From: Geomesophilobacter sediminis
GTDB taxonomy: Bacteria > Desulfobacterota > Desulfuromonadia > Geobacterales > Geobacteraceae
Reading direction: 5' to 3'
Assembly: GCF_016458275.1 (NCBI RefSeq)
Contig: NZ_JAEMHM010000017.1
Coordinates: forward strand, 62,001 to 126,000
Length of the DNA stretch: 64,000 nt
Position numbers and translations under genes: made by a program. How positions within the stretch are numbered: the stretch's first letter is position 1; each line of letters opens with the position of its first letter. Of this stretch, positions 1-8,806 are shown in pieces. The notes under the pieces were generated by a model, which was not told where the DNA came from, did no database searches, and saw only the letters and a program-made list of their open reading frames with translations.

Positions 1-460
1 AATAAAGGCAGATGCCGGTGGGCAGGGATACTGCCCGAGCTTGCTACGAGGTCGCCCAGCTCTTGTAGGAGCGACATTCCTGTCGCGATCAACCGCAACC
101 CCGATTGCCATATTTCCCTCCTGGCGACGAAGGGTGCAGCAAGCTACGCCCCAACGGTTGTTGGCGCTACCCCAACGGTACCGTCGCTTACCTGGGTGGC
201 GGACGTCATAGCTGTACTGGCATTGATTTGGCCTCATTGGTTATGGTTCATTGAATGAAGCTTGCTTTGCCGATACTCATACGTTAAACTTCAGCTTCCT
301 TGCGGCCGCCGCACTGTCAGTATCGTTAACCGCTTGCGCTCGATGCTTCCTCACTCGTCGGGGAAACTTCCCGACTGGCCCGGCCTCTTTGGCGCCGGGC
401 GCCGATGCCGGCCGAACTCTTGCCACGCATCTTGCTATTGCATTTGACTGGGAGGGGAAG
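1..460. other. Intergenic DNA upstream of surE with one REP-like palindrome
   Basis: I see no convincing gene here. An open frame from 251 is in frame with surE, but it lacks a ribosome site at its own start and does not resemble the SurE N-terminus. Bases 65-92 carry the palindrome core GCGACATTCCTGTCGC, whose reverse complement recurs at 55139-55166. The rest shows no recognisable structure. Confidence 0.5.
65..92. repeat. REP-like palindrome, single unit
   Basis: The unit contains GCGACA-TTCC-TGTCGC and is the exact reverse complement of 55139-55166, about 55 kb away. A second half-unit of the same type follows at about 55174. This is a dispersed intergenic repeat of the class typical of extragenic palindromes. 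Confidence 0.7.
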
Positions 461-1207
461 TTGAAAGTCCTACTTACCAACGACGATGGCGTTCACGCCG
501 CAGGCCTCGCGGCACTGGTTACTGCTTTTTCCGCCGCGGCCGATGTGGTCGTGGTTGCCCCGGATCGGGAGCGCAGCGCCATCGCCCATGCCTTGACCCT
601 CCATCACCCCCTGCGTGCCGCCCGGATCTCCGATAACGTCTATTCCGTGGACGGCACCCCAACCGACTGCGTCAATCTCGGCATTCACAGCCTCCTTACC
701 TTCAAGCCCGACCTGGTCGTCTCCGGAATCAACCGGGGCTCCAACCTGGGCGACGACGTTACCTACTCCGGCACCGTTGCCGCCGCGATGGAAGCCACCC
801 TGATGGGGATTCCCGCCATTGCCGTCTCCCTGGTGACCCGAAGCGAAGGCGACAACTACGCGGCGGCCGCCACCTTCACCCTGCGTCTTGCCCAAACCGT
901 GCACGAGAAGGGGCTTCCCCAGGACACCTTCCTCAACGTGAACGTCCCCGATCTTCCCGAGGCCCAGCTGCTGCCGCCGCTCGTTACCACCCAGGGAAGA
1001 CGCAGTTACGAGGGGACCATCGTGGACAAGGTCGATCCCCGGGGGCGGAACTACTACTGGATCGGCACCGCCGACCTGAGTTTCCAGGACATTCCGGGCA
1101 GCGATTACCACGCCATTTCGCGCGGTCACATCTCGGTCACCCCGCTTCATTTCGACCTGACCAACTACGCCTCCCTGGACCATCTGAAGGGCTGGGAGCT
1201 GCGCTGA
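461..1207 (+). CDS. surE: 5'/3'-nucleotidase SurE
   Basis: SurE is a stationary-phase survival phosphatase that hydrolyses nucleoside 5'- and 3'-monophosphates in the cytoplasm and needs a divalent metal. The protein opens with the metal-binding block NDDGVHAAG and later shows SGINRGSNLGDDVTYSG, both diagnostic for the family. I chose the TTG at 461 because a strong GGAGGGG ribosome site sits at 451-457 and the protein then begins MKVLLTNDDG, as the family does; the frame stays open back to 251 without further similarity. The resulting 248 residues is the usual family length. pcm follows 59 bases downstream, the widespread surE-pcm-rpoS order. Confidence 0.95.
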   Translation: MKVLLTNDDGVHAAGLAALVTAFSAAADVVVVAPDRERSAIAHALTLHHPLRAARISDNVYSVDGTPTDCVNLGIHSLLTFKPDLVVSGINRGSNLGDDVTYSGTVAAAMEATLMGIPAIAVSLVTRSEGDNYAAAATFTLRLAQTVHEKGLPQDTFLNVNVPDLPEAQLLPPLVTTQGRRSYEGTIVDKVDPRGRNYYWIGTADLSFQDIPGSDYHAISRGHISVTPLHFDLTNYASLDHLKGWELR

Positions 1208-1266
1208 AGCTGGACTTTTGACTGGCGCTTTGTTATATTCCCCCGGCCTAAATAACGGGGGATTTA

Positions 1267-1914
1267 ATGGATTTTGCAGTAGCACGGAAAAGGATGGTTG
1301 GGGAGCTGGTGAAACGTGGCATCACGGACCAACGGGTGATCGATGCCATGCTCTCGGTTCCGCGGCACCTTTTCGTCGAGGAGGCGATGTCCTCGCAGGC
1401 ATATAGCGACACGTCGCTTCCCATCGGGGAGAAACAGACCATCTCGCAGCCCTACATCGTGGCGCGGATGACCGAGCTTTTGGAGCTCAAGGGGAAGGAG
1501 CGGGTGTTGGAATTGGGGACCGGGTCCGGCTATCAGGCCGCGATTCTGGCCACCCTTACCGACCGGGTCTACACCGTGGAGCGGATCCGTCCGCTGGCGC
1601 TCAAGGCGCGTAAGGTGCTGGACCGGCTCGGTCTTTTGAACGTGAACCTTAAGATCGGCGATGGCACCGACGGCTGGCCCGAGGAGGCTCCGTTTGATGG
1701 CATCGTCGTTACTGCCGGGGCTCCGCACGTCCCGGAATGCCTGGTCGAGCAGTTGGCACCTGGTGGCAGGCTGGTAATCCCGGTCGGCGACCGCAACGAC
1801 CAGCGGATGGTGCGGGTGGTAAAAAATGCCGACGGTTCCGTGGTTACGGAACAGTCCCTGGACTGCCGCTTCGTGCGGCTGATCGGCAGGAACGGCTGGA
1901 GCGAGGACTCGTAA
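1267..1914 (+). CDS. pcm: Protein-L-isoaspartate O-methyltransferase
   Basis: Pcm uses S-adenosylmethionine to methylate abnormal L-isoaspartyl residues in aged proteins, starting their repair. The 215-residue protein has the family N-terminus ([21 protein letters not shown]), the [13 protein letters not shown] segment and the SAM motif [17 protein letters not shown] near residues 80-95. Length matches the family. It sits between surE and rpoS; in many proteobacteria nlpD lies between pcm and rpoS, but here it is absent. A small inverted repeat (TCCCCCG/CGGGGGA, about 1239-1262) overlaps the start region and could influence expression. Confidence 0.95.
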   Translation: MDFAVARKRMVGELVKRGITDQRVIDAMLSVPRHLFVEEAMSSQAYSDTSLPIGEKQTISQPYIVARMTELLELKGKERVLELGTGSGYQAAILATLTDRVYTVERIRPLALKARKVLDRLGLLNVNLKIGDGTDGWPEEAPFDGIVVTAGAPHVPECLVEQLAPGGRLVIPVGDRNDQRMVRVVKNADGSVVTEQSLDCRFVRLIGRNGWSEDS

Positions 1915-1959
1915 ACCCGAAGCAAACTTGCATGGGCCCCGTGGCCGAAGGAGTCAGTC

Positions 1960-2973
1960 ATGGAAAACGAAGAACTGGTTGAAGACGTTCAGGAACCGAT
2001 ATTCCACGAAGCTGAAGCGGAACCGGATGCTATCGAACTGGAAGAAGTTGAGGAAGAGGCCGAGGAAGAGCATCACGAAGTGGAGGAGGAAGCGATCAAG
2101 GCGGCTGCCGTCGAGCACTTCGACGACGCTATCAAGCTTTACCTGCGCGAGATCCAGAAGACCAAGCTTTTGACCGCCGACGAGGAGAAGGAGCTGGCGG
2201 CCCGGATCGACCTGGGGGACAAGGCGGCCCGCGACCGGATGATCGTCTCGAACCTGCGCCTGGTGGTGAAGATCGCCAAAAGGTACATCAACCGCGGGCT
2301 GCCGTTCCTCGATCTCATCGAAGAAGGGAACATGGGGCTCATCAAGGCGGTGGAGCGGTTCAAGCTCTCCAAGGAGTGCCGTTTTTCCACCTACGCCACC
2401 TGGTGGATCCGCCAGTCCATCGAGCGGGCCCTGGTAAACCAGTCGCGCACCATCCGGCTTCCGGTGCACGTCTCCGACGACATCAACAAGATGCTCAGGG
2501 TCACCCGCGAACTGGTGCAGAAGATGAACCGCGAGCCGACGGTGAAGGAGGTGGCCGACGCCCTCGACGTGAACATCGCCTACGTGCGCCGGCTCATGGT
2601 CCTGTTGAAAAAGACCTATTCCATCGAGCGGCCGATGGGGGAGAACAACGACTACTTCCTCATCGACACCATCGAGGACACCTCCACGATCTCTCCGGCC
2701 GTCCTTCTGGAGGACCTCAACAAGTACGAACTGGTGTCCAAGTGGTTCGAGACCCTGTCCGACGGCGAGAAGAAGATCCTCACCCTCCGTTTCGGGCTCG
2801 ACGACAAGGACCCGCAGACCCTCGATACCATCGGGAGGAGCTTCGGGGTGACCCGGGAGCGGATCCGGCAGATCGAGGCGAAATCGTTGGATAAACTGAG
2901 AAAGATCCTGGAAGCGACCGACACCATGGGACGCAACCAGGCCACCACTGCGACCGTAAATCCGGCAAAGTAA
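1960..2973 (+). CDS. rpoS: RNA polymerase sigma factor RpoS
   Basis: This sigma-70 family factor directs RNA polymerase to stationary-phase and stress promoters. After a very acidic first 45 residues come region 1.2 ([21 protein letters not shown]), region 2 ([49 protein letters not shown]), region 3 and region 4 ([26 protein letters not shown]). At 337 residues it is group 2 rather than a primary sigma factor, which would be much longer. Its place after surE-pcm supports rpoS over other group 2 factors. The start is ATG 1960. apt follows after 17 bases and may be co-transcribed. Confidence 0.93.
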   Translation: MENEELVEDVQEPIFHEAEAEPDAIELEEVEEEAEEEHHEVEEEAIKAAAVEHFDDAIKLYLREIQKTKLLTADEEKELAARIDLGDKAARDRMIVSNLRLVVKIAKRYINRGLPFLDLIEEGNMGLIKAVERFKLSKECRFSTYATWWIRQSIERALVNQSRTIRLPVHVSDDINKMLRVTRELVQKMNREPTVKEVADALDVNIAYVRRLMVLLKKTYSIERPMGENNDYFLIDTIEDTSTISPAVLLEDLNKYELVSKWFETLSDGEKKILTLRFGLDDKDPQTLDTIGRSFGVTRERIRQIEAKSLDKLRKILEATDTMGRNQATTATVNPAK

Positions 2974-2990
2974 AGGAGCGGCAGAGACAC

Positions 2991-3506
2991 ATGGAAGATC
3001 TGAAAAGCATCATCAGGGACGTGCCCGACTTCCCCAAAAAGGGGATCCTCTTCAAGGACATCACCACGCTGCTGGCCGACGCGAAATCGTTCCAGCGCAT
3101 GGTCGACCTTCTGGCCAACCGTTACATCGGGGAGAAGATCGACAAGGTGGTAGGGGTCGAGGCGCGCGGCTTCATCATCGGCGCGGCGCTCGCCTACAAG
3201 CTTGGGGCGGGGATCGTCCTGGTGCGCAAGCCGGGGAAACTTCCTTCCGAGACCTTCCGGAAAAGCTATGCCCTCGAATACGGGACCGACACCCTGGAGA
3301 TCCACACCGACGCCATCCAGAAGGGTGAGCGGGTGCTGATCGCCGACGACCTTCTGGCGACCGGCGGGACCATGGCGGCGGTAGTCGACATGGTGAACGA
3401 GCTGGGGGGAGAGATCTTCGAGTGCTGTTTCATGGCCGAGCTCGAGTTCCTGGAAGGGAAGAAGAGACTTCCCGAAGGAAAAACCTTCTCCCTGCTTAAG
3501 TTCTAG
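2991..3506 (+). CDS. apt: Adenine phosphoribosyltransferase
   Basis: Apt salvages adenine by joining it to PRPP to form AMP. The 171-residue protein shows the family opening ([21 protein letters not shown]), the [18 protein letters not shown] block and the PRPP-binding signature [14 protein letters not shown] near residues 115-130. It is complete and of normal length, and lies directly downstream of rpoS. Confidence 0.96.
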   Translation: MEDLKSIIRDVPDFPKKGILFKDITTLLADAKSFQRMVDLLANRYIGEKIDKVVGVEARGFIIGAALAYKLGAGIVLVRKPGKLPSETFRKSYALEYGTDTLEIHTDAIQKGERVLIADDLLATGGTMAAVVDMVNELGGEIFECCFMAELEFLEGKKRLPEGKTFSLLKF

Positions 3507-3511
3507 GGTTG

Positions 3512-3724
3512 AAGCCCACCGCAGAGGGCGCGGAGGGGCACAGAGTAAACCCTTGAATCTATCCGATGAAGTCGCCCTTTGCGAAGGGGGATTTAGGGGG
3601 ATTTAGCGCTGCCGCCAACTTGGTACTGTAGGGCGGGAAAACCAGGTGGGCATCGTCTGCGAGAGGGATTTCGAAAAGAAAGAAGCTTTCCTCTGCGCCC
3701 CTCAGCGCCCTCTGCGGTGTGCTT
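3512..3724. repeat. Long inverted repeat pair after apt
   Basis: Arms 3512-3545 and 3691-3724 are 34 bases each and are reverse complements with three mismatches (core CACCGCAGAGGGCGC). Between them lies the motif GCGAAGGGGGATTTAGGGGG, and a related run occurs at about 41190-41222. No gene is convincing here; this is probably a non-coding mobile or REP-type element that could also act as a terminator for apt. Confidence 0.6.
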
Positions 3725-3783
3725 AAAAGGGCGAAAAGCCTTGCCAAAGGCCGCCGGAATATAGTATAAAGTTCGTCTTATTT

Positions 3784-3860
3784 GTCCCCGTAGCTCAGCA
3801 GGATAGAGCACTTCCCTCCTAAGGAAGGGGTCGGACGTTCGAATCGTCTCGGGGACGCCA
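3784..3860 (+). tRNA. tRNA-Arg (anticodon CCT)
   Basis: The cloverleaf is complete: acceptor stem GTCCCCG/CGGGGAC, D-arm with TAGCTCAGCAGGATAGAGCA, anticodon stem CTTCC/GGAAG around the loop CTCCTAA (anticodon CCT at 3818-3820), T-arm with GTTCGAATC, discriminator G and encoded CCA at 3858-3860. Its 3' half (from 3825) is the left attachment site of an integrated element, so the gene was kept intact by the integration. Its probable original terminator now lies at 16472-16505. Confidence 0.96.
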
Positions 3861-3861
3861 C
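3825..3861. repeat. attL, 37-bp direct repeat in the tRNA 3' end
   Basis: Bases 3825-3861 match 16424-16460 base for base; the sequences diverge immediately on both sides. The repeat covers the 3' part of the anticodon stem, the variable and T arms, the acceptor strand and CCA, the classic target of tyrosine recombinases. Confidence 0.93.
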
Positions 3862-3945
3862 CTTCATAAGTAGCTGTATTGGCAGCATAAAAACAGAGCC
3901 TCTTAGCTTCAGGTATACATTTAGGTATACAAGGAGCGAGAGGCT

Positions 3946-5223
3946 TTGTCGTATCCAACACACCTCATAAGGGTCAGCCGCCGGTTCTACTACAAGATAA
4001 AGGTGCCTGCCGACCTGTCCCATCTTTTCCCTAGCAAGTTCATCAAGAAGTCTTTGCAGACCAGCCAACTACATGCAGCGAAGGTGATGCTGTGGAACCA
4101 TGAGTATAAGACCCACAATGCCTTTGCCTTGTTAAGGACTGGTACGCTGGCCCCGGAACAGGTGCAGCAGGTTGTGCATAGCTTATTGCCAGTGCAGAAG
4201 GAACCGAGAGTCAAGGCAGAGAACCGGCTATCAGAAGTGATAAAGACATACACGGCAGAGAAAAAGGCTGGCTGGACTGAAAAGACGACGTTGGAGGTGG
4301 AAGGGGTCTTTAAGCTGCTGGTGGACATTATCGGTGACGTTGATGTCGCCACCATCACCAGACCCATGCTGATCGACCTGAGATCATCCCTGTTGAAGGT
4401 GCCGCCATACTTTTACCACAAGTACCGTGGACAATCCGTTAAGGATGTCATTGCTGCGAATACCGGTGACGGCATGAATCCCAAGACCGTCAACAAGCAT
4501 GTGGCGAGGATCGGTAGCTTGTTGAAGTATTGCCATGAGCAGGAGATGATACCGAGGAACCCAGCTACCGGATTGCAGTTGGCAACGAAGCAAAGGGCAG
4601 ATGAGGAAAGGAGTGCATATACCCTCAGTGATATTGGAAATATAGTAAGCAACTTGCCCGTGGACCCTGCGATACCCGAGCGGTACTGGATACCGCTTAT
4701 CGGTCTATTTTCTGGCCTTCGCCTAAATGAGATATGCCAGCTCCATGTGGAAGACGTGGTGAAAATAGACGACTGCTGGTGTTTCGATATCAATGGTGCC
4801 GGTGACAAGAGGCTCAAGAATGATGCCAGTGCCAGGGTTATACCGATTCATCCTAAGTTGATAGAACTGGGTCTGATCCGGTACTATGATGCTCTTAAGG
4901 TAGCCAAGCAACCTCGACTGTGGATGAACCTGGAGCTAATACGGCTACATGGGTACACGAACGGTATTGGCAAGTGGTACGCGAGGTACAACCGGGAGTA
5001 TGTGACTGAAGACCCGAAGAAGGTTTTCCATAGCATGCGTCACAGCGTGGCCGATACGCTCAAGCAGAAAGGTGTCTCCGAAGCTGCCATTGCAGAGATA
5101 CTTGGTCATGCCCACGCTACTATCACCAGCGGTAGGTATGGCAAGCGGTACCAGCCGAAGGTGCTGTTAGACGCCTTGGTGCAGCTGGACTATGGGGTAG
5201 ATATACCCGAGTGGAAAGTGTAG
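3946..5223 (+). CDS. Tyrosine recombinase (integrase), left end
   Basis: A 425-residue site-specific recombinase, probably the enzyme that inserts and excises this element at the tRNA. The N-terminus (YPTHLIRVSRRFYYKIKVPADL) resembles the DUF6538-type arm-binding domain, a SAM-like core-binding domain follows, and the catalytic domain shows GLRLNEICQLHVED (first Arg), HSMRHSVADTL (HxxR) and LGHAHATITSGRYG (His and the nucleophile Tyr). The start is TTG 3946 with AAGGAG at 3931-3936. It begins 85 bases inside attL. Confidence 0.92.
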   Translation: MSYPTHLIRVSRRFYYKIKVPADLSHLFPSKFIKKSLQTSQLHAAKVMLWNHEYKTHNAFALLRTGTLAPEQVQQVVHSLLPVQKEPRVKAENRLSEVIKTYTAEKKAGWTEKTTLEVEGVFKLLVDIIGDVDVATITRPMLIDLRSSLLKVPPYFYHKYRGQSVKDVIAANTGDGMNPKTVNKHVARIGSLLKYCHEQEMIPRNPATGLQLATKQRADEERSAYTLSDIGNIVSNLPVDPAIPERYWIPLIGLFSGLRLNEICQLHVEDVVKIDDCWCFDINGAGDKRLKNDASARVIPIHPKLIELGLIRYYDALKVAKQPRLWMNLELIRLHGYTNGIGKWYARYNREYVTEDPKKVFHSMRHSVADTLKQKGVSEAAIAEILGHAHATITSGRYGKRYQPKVLLDALVQLDYGVDIPEWKV

Positions 5224-5768
5224 GACCCGGGAGCCGATATGCTCCTTGCTGCCGATGGTATGATCGGCTCTCTGTATCCTAATGACGCTAGCCGTAGACA
5301 AACCAGGGGCATCGCTCTCCTGGGTGTCTCCGGTGGCGTTGGTGTTGTGGTAGTTGTTCCGGTATCGGTAGTTGGGAAGGCGGTGATTCGCAGCTATCGT
5401 GCCAAGGATGTAAGGTGCGGTGGTGCTATGCTGGCGCGCTTCGCTTGCCTGCTCGCTCTTCGGATACAAACGATGAATCCGTTTGTCCCTCATCGCCGAG
5501 CGTCGGAGTTTATGGTTGCTGTACCGTGGTTCCCTTCCTGAAAAATGCTCTCCCGTTGGTCCTCTTGGTCCGGTTTCTGTAGCTAAATCCCCATCAGTAA
5601 TCCCGTCACGTATCGATAAGTACCTGTATTTGTGAGGTGATGAAACGGATGACCTATCCGTTGCGCGACTTTTTTTGTGGTGCACTGAAAAAACTGTTGA
5701 CCCGTAACCCGATGTCGGTATATACGTACATCACGTTGTACCGACGCCAAGACCGAGGAGCAGACGCT
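5224..5768. other. Intergenic stretch with a possible operator
   Basis: No gene is convincing here: frames on both strands lack ribosome sites and family resemblance. GT-rich DNA occupies about 5330-5400. An interrupted palindrome, GTCGGTA at 5714-5720 and TACCGAC at 5739-5745, encloses GTATATAC and lies just upstream of the EXLDI gene; it could bind a regulator. Confidence 0.4.
5714..5745. promoter_or_regulatory. Interrupted palindrome before the EXLDI gene
   Basis: The half-sites GTCGGTA and TACCGAC are separated by 18 bases and lie 24 bases upstream of the ATG at 5769. The position fits an operator or the 5' edge of a promoter. Function is inferred only from symmetry and location. Confidence 0.3.
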
Positions 5769-6242
5769 ATGCCCAAGAAGACCTTCTACCTGTCCGAAGA
5801 GGATCTGTTGGTTTACGAGAAGGCGAAGAAGATTGCTGGTGAGTCTATATCGTCAGTCCTCATCCAGGGATTGAAAGACTTTGTAGCTAAGTGGGAAATG
5901 CAGGAGTTCGGATTCAAAGAGGTGCAGCTCTTCGAAGGTGAGGAGTATTATCGAGACCAGTATAGTAAGGGCCAGTATTTCAAGTTTTCTGGAAAGCAAT
6001 TGGCAGAAGCAAAGGTGGAGCATATTCAGGGAGTCTCTACCATTTATACTCTTTATCTTTCAAGGAAAGGGAAGTTTCTGCTTTACATTATGTTTGAGGA
6101 TCTGACCAAGGATATGTGTAAGTGCAGTAAGGAGATCTACGACACCATAGGAGACTTGAAGGGAAAGGACTTGCCACCTGAGTTGTTCAGTCAGGCTGAC
6201 AAGGCCATGCCGAATCTCTTTGTGGAAGTGCTTGATATATAA
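5769..6242 (+). CDS. EXLDI family protein
   Basis: The 157-residue product ends VEVLDI, matching the C-terminal E-x-L-D-I signature that gave the EXLDI family its name; such proteins are known from plasmids and mobile elements and their function is unknown. The first 40 residues (KKTFYLSEEDLLVYEKAKKIAGESISSVL) look like a strand-helix-helix DNA-binding fold, so a regulatory role is plausible. An upstream in-frame extension to 5637 exists, but the ATG at 5769 gives a protein that begins MPKKTFYLSEED, as expected. An interrupted palindrome just upstream might be its own operator. Confidence 0.75.
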   Translation: MPKKTFYLSEEDLLVYEKAKKIAGESISSVLIQGLKDFVAKWEMQEFGFKEVQLFEGEEYYRDQYSKGQYFKFSGKQLAEAKVEHIQGVSTIYTLYLSRKGKFLLYIMFEDLTKDMCKCSKEIYDTIGDLKGKDLPPELFSQADKAMPNLFVEVLDI

Positions 6243-6274
6243 GTGATACTGGTAAGGAGGCCGGTAATAAGAAA

Positions 6275-6306
6275 GCCCTAAAGACTGCGCCAACAGTCGA
6301 TAGGGC
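6275..6306 (+). ncRNA. Hairpin with AA/GA internal loop
   Basis: The sequence folds as GCCCTA (6275-6280), AA, GACTG, loop CGCCAA, CAGTC, GA, TAGGGC (6301-6306): eleven base pairs around a purine-rich two-by-two internal loop. There is no T-run, so it is not a simple terminator. A second hairpin follows (6345-6371). The two may form a structured leader for the next gene. Confidence 0.45.
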
Positions 6307-6407
6307 GAGGTCAATGTGGCTTGGGACCGAACACTAACCGCTGCCATTATGGGGGAAACCTCCTCGTAATGCAACCAGAAAGACAGGGCCAAAGGACCCG
6401 GTACATC

Positions 6408-6776
6408 ATGGAATGTTCAGCAACCATAGCAGAAGTTGAAGAAGCTCTTAGCGCATTTAAGGCAGCCGCTGAGGTCGATTCTGGCCTTGAGGCAGAGTGG
6501 TCTAAGAAGTTGTGGGCCATCACTGAGCTGCTCACCCTGAACGAGAAGGATCTGAAGCAAGCGTATACCAATGCTGAGAAGTGGTGGTCGGTACGGGCGA
6601 TCAAGCAGGCTGATGGCTGTACGGTTGATCCTGCTAACAGAGAGAAAAAGATGAAGGAGCGGATTCACGCTTCCAGTGCCTGGGTGAAGTCTTGTAAGAC
6701 TCCTCTGACCAAAACCAGAGCCGAAAGGTGGATGGCTAATGCCTTCAAGGCTGAGAGTGGCACCAATAGGACTTAA
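6408..6776 (+). CDS. Hypothetical protein
   Basis: I do not recognise this protein. With the ATG at 6408 it is 122 residues, starting MECSATIAEVEEALSAFKAA, mostly helical and charged, with a Trp-rich centre (AEKWWSVRAI) and a basic C-terminus. The frame is open back to 6321, but that stretch overlaps a strong hairpin (6345-6371) and is unlikely to be translated. A terminator-like hairpin (about 6803-6835) lies downstream. It could be a small DNA-binding accessory protein of the element, but nothing in the sequence proves it. Confidence 0.6.
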   Translation: MECSATIAEVEEALSAFKAAAEVDSGLEAEWSKKLWAITELLTLNEKDLKQAYTNAEKWWSVRAIKQADGCTVDPANREKKMKERIHASSAWVKSCKTPLTKTRAERWMANAFKAESGTNRT

Positions 6777-6802
6777 GCAACTTACGAAAGAGTCTCAGTA
6801 TG

Positions 6803-6838
6803 GGGGCTGTGCCGGTATGGGCGCAGTCCCTTTTTTAC
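6803..6838 (+). terminator. Probable intrinsic terminator
   Basis: An imperfect GC-rich hairpin (GGGCTGTGCC ... GGGCGCAGTCCC) is followed by TTTTTT. It lies 27 bases after the stop of the preceding gene. Confidence 0.6.
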
Positions 6839-7207
6839 TTACTAATCCAGTCAGGATGCCAGGACCGCATAATGTGGAGCCCGTGGTGATGCTCCTGTTG
6901 AGGATGGACTTAGGTCAACGAAAGGAAAAGAGGGTCATTCTGTGTAGTGCTCTTGCCGTCAAAAACCTGTTGTCTTTACAGTCATTTCTCACTTATTTTT
7001 ACTTATTTTAATCTTTTACGTGAAGTCCTAAAACATCGACCCACTTGAGCCGATGAGATACTCCGAATCCTCTACTGGTGCTGATGCAGGTGTCTTTGCT
7101 GCATTTGGAGGATAGATAGTTGACCATGATGCTGGTCTCCGTAAAGTGCCAAATGTGACCATTTGGTGTAGTGTTTTTGCAACACTGTTGGGGTGAGGTT
7201 CCGCTCG
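6839..7207. other. Gene-free leader of the polymerase-like gene
   Basis: No gene is convincing. Near its right end are two adjacent hairpins: CCAAATG-TGAC-CATTTGG at 7149-7166 and AGTGTT-TTTGC-AACACT at about 7169-7185. Together they occupy the region 22-60 bases before the start at 7208 and are candidate operators or attenuators. Confidence 0.4.
7149..7185 (+). promoter_or_regulatory. Tandem inverted repeats before the polymerase-like gene
   Basis: Two perfect short stems sit back to back: CCAAATG/CATTTGG and AGTGTT/AACACT. The first is symmetric enough to be a repressor site. They directly precede the GTGAGG ribosome site of the next gene. Confidence 0.35.
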
Positions 7208-8806
7208 ATGTCGTCAAGTCTGGAGAAAATCATGAAACCCGATTGTTTGGAATCCATAACGGAGATTGGAGTGCAGATGGAAGGTGAATCCATCATTGTT
7301 GAAAATGATACAGCAGAAGATGATGAAGTCTTGCAGGAGGAGTATGACGTTCCGGATTACAACAACTACATGCCGTTCGATGTGGACCTCTATTCGGAAG
7401 ATGAAAGAGTCAAGGGGGTAGTGCAGCATCTATGTAGTGAGATGGGACATGCTCTTGATTTGGCCGTTCTTAATATGACTGTATTGCTTCTGAATCTCTA
7501 TAAGTGTTGGCTTGTCAGTCCCAGGAAGTGGGTAGCATACTCAAGAAGACCAGCAGGGTACGTGGAGTCCTTTCAGTACAATGTAAATCGGATTGCTTAC
7601 AGACCCATGAAAAAGATATCTGATTACCTTATAGTCCAAGACTACGTAAGCTACAAAAGAGGGTTTCATGATGAACGAGTTAAAGTCGCTAAGAGGTCTC
7701 GTATCAAGGCTGAGCAGAAGCTTGTTGATTTGTTTGGGAAGTTCGGATTCTCAAAAGAGTTGTTGAATGGTCTACGAAGAGGTGATGTGATTATTCTTAA
7801 GGATAGTGAAAAGAAGAAGGTGAAGTTTACTGACAATAGTTACAACGATGCTTGTAGGAAACGAAATCTTGTGCTTGCTTACAACGGTCTTCTGAGGAGC
7901 ACATATCTTGATCTTGATTTAGATGGATACGTATCAACAAAGTGTCTTCATGTAGATATGTCACGTAAGGCAGTCTGTAGGATCTTTAGTAATGGAAGTT
8001 TTACACAAGGTGGTAGGTTCTATGGTGGCTTCTGGATGGGGATTCCTGAGGATCTTAGAACCCGTATCATCATTAACAATCAGGAAGTAATGGAGTACGA
8101 CTTTAAGGGGATGCACTTAAAGATGTTATACGCTAAGGAGGGTAGACCTTATGGTGTTGAAGATCCTTATCGTGTACCTGGATACGAGCAGACCAAAAAG
8201 ATACGTAATATATTCAAAACATTAACTTTGATCCTCCTGAACTCCAAACCTGGAACTAACATCAAAGCTGCTTTTATGAAAGACTTTAAGAAGAAGCCTC
8301 AAAAGTACCCAGACGAGAAAGACCTCCCCAATATCGACAAGGCTGCTAAAGCTATGATGGAGTTTCACGCTCCAATCAGTAAATACTTCTTCAGTGGGAT
8401 CGGTATCAAACTTCAGTATGAAGATTCACAGATTGCTGAGCGAGTCATTGGGATAATGACTCGTCAGCAAATACCGGTACTCTCAATACATGACAGTTTC
8501 GTGTTTCCCAGACAGCATGAAGATCAAGTGTCCACCATTATGAGAGATGCATTTAGATCGCAAAGCAACATGGATATTAATGATATCGTTGTCTTTAAGT
8601 ACTCCGAACGTAATACTTACAATGAAGAGCAAGGATCTTATGAATACAATATCGGCTCTATAGCCGATGAGCATCTTAAGCAGCGTATGCTATATTTCAA
8701 AGAAACCAATAAGATTCCAGACTACTTGTATCAGATAGATCTTCATGCTGTCGATTGTAAGTGTAATGTGGAATGTAGAAAGATCATAGATCAAGAAGCT
8801 GTATAG
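7208..8806 (+). CDS. Divergent family-A-like polymerase, no exonuclease domain
   Basis: An unannotated type of protein of about 532 residues. I read three ordered motifs of the family-A DNA polymerase / T7-like RNA polymerase fold (numbered from GTG 7193): motif A EYDFKGMH with D303, motif B R338-x3-K342-x7-N350, and motif C IPVLSIHDSFVF with H433-D434. A T7-like segment (QYEDSQIAERVIG) precedes motif C. The Tyr-Gly that normally ends motif B is replaced by Asn-Ser. The conserved block TQGGRFYGGFW lies at 271-281. No 3'-5' exonuclease domain is visible; the first 130 residues are acidic and helical. GTG 7193, ATG 7208 (GAGG at 7195) and ATG 7232 (GGAGA at 7222) are all possible starts. A replication role in the element is an inference. 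Confidence 0.6.
   Translation: MSSSLEKIMKPDCLESITEIGVQMEGESIIVENDTAEDDEVLQEEYDVPDYNNYMPFDVDLYSEDERVKGVVQHLCSEMGHALDLAVLNMTVLLLNLYKCWLVSPRKWVAYSRRPAGYVESFQYNVNRIAYRPMKKISDYLIVQDYVSYKRGFHDERVKVAKRSRIKAEQKLVDLFGKFGFSKELLNGLRRGDVIILKDSEKKKVKFTDNSYNDACRKRNLVLAYNGLLRSTYLDLDLDGYVSTKCLHVDMSRKAVCRIFSNGSFTQGGRFYGGFWMGIPEDLRTRIIINNQEVMEYDFKGMHLKMLYAKEGRPYGVEDPYRVPGYEQTKKIRNIFKTLTLILLNSKPGTNIKAAFMKDFKKKPQKYPDEKDLPNIDKAAKAMMEFHAPISKYFFSGIGIKLQYEDSQIAERVIGIMTRQQIPVLSIHDSFVFPRQHEDQVSTIMRDAFRSQSNMDINDIVVFKYSERNTYNEEQGSYEYNIGSIADEHLKQRMLYFKETNKIPDYLYQIDLHAVDCKCNVECRKIIDQEAV

Noticed and set aside
3559-3961. Open frames reading SPRRFERPTPS-type sequence
   Set aside because: This is the translated shadow of the tRNA and the att repeat, a common artefact; the same occurs near 16392-16580.
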